DNA of 13,777 bases from Bacillota bacterium (lineage in GTDB: Bacteria; Bacillota_A; Clostridia; Peptostreptococcales; Anaerovoracaceae). How positions within the stretch are numbered: position 1 is the stretch's first letter; every line of letters starts with the position of its first letter. The stretch is from NCBI GenBank assembly GCA_017457585.1, contig JAFTHD010000187.1:1-13777 (forward strand), written 5' to 3'. The notes under the pieces were generated by a model. It searched no databases. It was not told the origin of the DNA and saw only the letters and a list, made by a program, of their open reading frames with translations. A program made the translations under genes and the position numbers. Shown here one piece after another: positions 12,416 through 13,777 of this stretch.

Positions 12416-12445
12416 ATAAAAGGGTGTCATAGTACACCCTTTTAT
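12416..12445 (+). terminator. Intrinsic terminator of the dprA-like/WYL operon
   Basis: ATAAAAGGGTGT (12416-12427) pairs perfectly with ACACCCTTTTAT (12434-12445) over 12 base pairs, loop CATAGT, with TTTT on the 3' arm and AAAA on the 5' arm, so it could work in both directions. It lies about 100 bases past the WYL stop. Confidence 0.75.
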
Positions 12446-12689
12446 AGTGCATGTTACACGCAAAAAACCAATCTGAATAGCGGTATTCAAAGGGTCAGGA
12501 AGGTGCGGGCAAGTACCTTACAGCAATGTGAGAGTTGATATGTAAATGGCTTGTCTAAGATTGCCGAAACCATGATATTTCAACGCGAAAAGCAGATGTA
12601 TACAATTTGGAGCGATGGGGTGCGAAGGACAGCATTTATATGGGATAATTAAATTACGATAAAATAATAACAATAAAAGGGTAACGCGC

Positions 12690-12718
12690 TTGACACTAAC
12701 TGGAGATTTGCCTATAAT
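12690..12718 (+). promoter_or_regulatory. Perfect consensus SigA promoter of acyl-CoA dehydrogenase
   Basis: TTGACA (12690-12695), a 17-base spacer and TATAAT (12713-12718) match the vegetative sigma consensus at every position. The 30 bases upstream are A/T-rich, like an UP element. Very strong transcription is expected, with a leader of about 48 bases. Confidence 0.9.
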
Positions 12719-12772
12719 GTTAGAGGCTAGAAAGCAAATTTCTATGGTTAGTAAAAATTTAGGAGGATAAGA

Positions 12773-13696
12773 ATGGACTTCAAATTATCAAAGACACATC
12801 TCCTGCAGCAGGAACTTTATCGTAAGTTTGCAGAAGAGGAAGTTAAGCCACTGGCAGAAGACATGGATGAAACTGAAGTATTTGACATGGAACTTCTGGC
12901 TAAGATGCACAAGTATGGTCTCATGGGTATCCCATACTCCAAGGAATACGGCGGAGTAGGCGGCGACTATCTGAGCTATGCTCTCTGCATGGAAGAGATT
13001 TCAAAGGCAGACGGAAGTACTGGTATCACGATTTCAGTACACACTTCACTTTACTGCTCATGCCTGGACTACTTCGGAACTCCGGAGCAGAAGGAAAAGT
13101 TCCTGAGACCTTGCATTGACGGTTCAGCAACAGGCTGCTTCGGTCTGACAGAGCCTAACGCAGGATCAGACGCAGCAGGACAGCAGACACAGGCTGTATA
13201 CGACCCTGACACTGATGAATACATCATCAACGGTGGTAAGGTATTCACAACAAACTCAGGTTTTGCTGATTACTGTACAGTATTCGCAATGACTGACAAG
13301 AGCCAGGGAACAAGAGGCATTTCATGCTTCGTAGTAGACCTTCACCAGGAAGGCGTTACAGTTAGCGAAAACATCAAGAGAATGGGTATCAGAGCAGCTC
13401 AGAACTGCGAAGTTACTTATGAAGACGTTAGAGTTCCTTCATTCAACAGAATCGGCAAGGAAGGCCAGGGATTCAAGATTGCAATGAGAGCTCTTGACGG
13501 TGGTAGAATCGGTATCGCTGCACAGTCAGTAGGACTTGCTCAGGGCGCTATCGACGAAGCTATGGCATACGTTAAAGAAAGAAAGCAGTTCGGAAGACCT
13601 ATCTCAGCATTCCAGACTACTCAGTTCAAGCTTGCTGACATGCAGACTAAGGTTGACGCAGCAAGACTCCTCACTTGGAGAGCTGCTCTGACGTAG
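12773..13696 (+). CDS. Acyl-CoA dehydrogenase (butyryl-CoA dehydrogenase-like), interrupted by in-frame TAG
   Basis: The 307 codons before the stop encode the N-terminal and middle domains and start of the C-terminal helical domain of a short-chain acyl-CoA dehydrogenase, an FAD enzyme that in clostridia reduces crotonyl-CoA to butyryl-CoA with electron-transfer flavoprotein. The signature G-L-T-E-P-N-A-G-S-D-A-A-G (124-136) contacts FAD and substrate. K-V-F-T-T-N-S (156-162) and R-M-G-I-R-A (203-208) are further family marks, and G-R-I-G-I-A-A-Q (244-251) and E-R-K-Q-F-G-R-P (269-276) mark the third domain. Full enzymes have about 380 residues, and the catalytic glutamate lies in the part beyond this stop. 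TAG at 13694-13696 falls where a family member would continue, and the next codons remain homologous in the same frame. AGGAGG at 12761-12766 sets the start. Codon use is strongly biased, as in highly expressed genes. Confidence 0.85.
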   Translation: MDFKLSKTHLLQQELYRKFAEEEVKPLAEDMDETEVFDMELLAKMHKYGLMGIPYSKEYGGVGGDYLSYALCMEEISKADGSTGITISVHTSLYCSCLDYFGTPEQKEKFLRPCIDGSATGCFGLTEPNAGSDAAGQQTQAVYDPDTDEYIINGGKVFTTNSGFADYCTVFAMTDKSQGTRGISCFVVDLHQEGVTVSENIKRMGIRAAQNCEVTYEDVRVPSFNRIGKEGQGFKIAMRALDGGRIGIAAQSVGLAQGAIDEAMAYVKERKQFGRPISAFQTTQFKLADMQTKVDAARLLTWRAALT

Positions 13697-13777
13697 GATG
13701 CAGGTGAAAACTACAGCAAGGATGCTGGTATGGCTAAGCTCTTCGCTTCAGACGTTGCTAACCAGGTTTGCCGTGAA
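13697..13777 (+). pseudogene. Continuation of acyl-CoA dehydrogenase after the in-frame stop, cut by the window edge
   Basis: Directly after the TAG the same frame reads D-A-G-E-N-Y-S-K-D-A-G-M-A-K-L-F-A-S-D-V-A-N, the expected family segment (compare Y-S-K-E-A-A-M-A-K-L-F-A-S-D in butyryl-CoA dehydrogenases). It stays open to the window edge. No ribosome binding site restarts translation here. Either the gene is a nonsense mutant, the base is a sequencing error (AAG Lys to TAG is one change), or the stop is read through. Confidence 0.75.

Larger units (their letters stand above)
12320..12772. other. Long intergenic region with hairpins and leader, no supported gene
   Basis: This 453-base gap holds a small palindrome TAACGCTGCGTTA (12386-12398) and the terminator at 12416-12445. 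It also has a seven-pair hairpin AAGGTGC/GTACCTT (12500-12506 with 12513-12519), the acyl-CoA dehydrogenase promoter, and a six-pair leader hairpin TAGAAA/TTTCTA (12728-12744). An open frame ends in a 26-codon stretch starting at an ATG near 12570 (M-I-F-Q-R-E-K-Q) and stopping with TAA near 12650. It has no ribosome binding site and is not called as a gene. Bases 12450-12640 are otherwise unexplained. They could hold a small RNA or gene remnant. Confidence 0.5.

Noticed and set aside
13694..13696. Pyrrolysine or general TAG recoding as explanation of the dehydrogenase stop
   Set aside because: At least five other genes in the window end with TAG and no pyrrolysine genes are visible. Mutation or error is simpler, though reads should be checked.
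1..13777. CRISPR array, insertion sequence, integron, tRNA or phage module
   Set aside because: I saw no regularly spaced repeats, transposase or integrase motifs, terminal inverted repeats with target duplications, or tRNA-like cloverleaf.

Overview
The window reads as chromosomal DNA from an anaerobic, low-to-mid GC Firmicute of class Clostridia. The evidence is strong AGGAGG-type ribosome binding sites, SigA-type promoters, rubredoxin and rubrerythrin domains, a NiaR-type NAD repressor, a TudS-related desulfidase, a butyryl-CoA-dehydrogenase-like acyl-CoA dehydrogenase and a diaminopropionate ammonia-lyase. A family-level guess (Anaerovoracaceae / Clostridiales Family XIII) is inference only. 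TAG, TAA and TGA are all used as ordinary stops. No tRNA, rRNA, insertion sequence or CRISPR array was seen.

Layout. (1) 1-1020: no supported gene in 1-269, then niaR (270-782) behind a near-perfect 20-bp palindrome that touches a TATAAT box. A 10-bp hairpin and an extended -10 promoter follow. (2) 1021-3135: one reading frame encodes an unusual redox fusion: rubredoxin, the FMN/3Fe-4S catalytic domain of glutamate synthase, a second rubredoxin-like knuckle and a complete rubrerythrin. A textbook internal ribosome binding site and ATG stand exactly before the rubrerythrin half. (3) 3208-4241: a two-gene unit of a TudS-related [4Fe-4S] desulfidase-like protein and a GNAT acetyltransferase. (4) 4287-6836: a strong promoter, a hairpin at the very start of the leader, repeats, a small membrane-anchored DUF6110-like protein and an HMA_2-type heavy-metal P-type ATPase. 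The arrangement resembles the mycobacterial PacL/CtpC pairs. (5) 6877-9202: a convergent terminator, then diaminopropionate ammonia-lyase (minus strand) divergent from a LysR regulator. The short intergene carries repeats spaced about three helical turns apart. (6) 9348-10223: a galactose-mutarotase-fold protein of unknown substrate behind its own promoter.

(7) 10282-12319: a compact three-gene operon of a minimal DprA/SLOG Rossmann protein, a three-helix membrane protein (ATGA overlap) and a WYL-domain transcription factor. It has a consensus-like promoter and ends in a 12-bp-stem terminator. This is the best candidate here for an undescribed functional unit. (8) 12320-12772 is a 453-base intergenic stretch ending in a perfect TTGACA-17-TATAAT promoter for an acyl-CoA dehydrogenase (12773 onward). 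That gene is interrupted by an in-frame TAG at 13694-13696, and its family sequence continues in the same frame to the window edge.

The genes form independent small units, not one pathway. Common themes are anaerobic redox and oxidative-stress chemistry (rubredoxin, rubrerythrin, FMN, Fe-S), sulfur and metal handling, amino-acid catabolism and butyrate-type energy metabolism. All functional assignments rest on motif recognition by eye; no database search was run.
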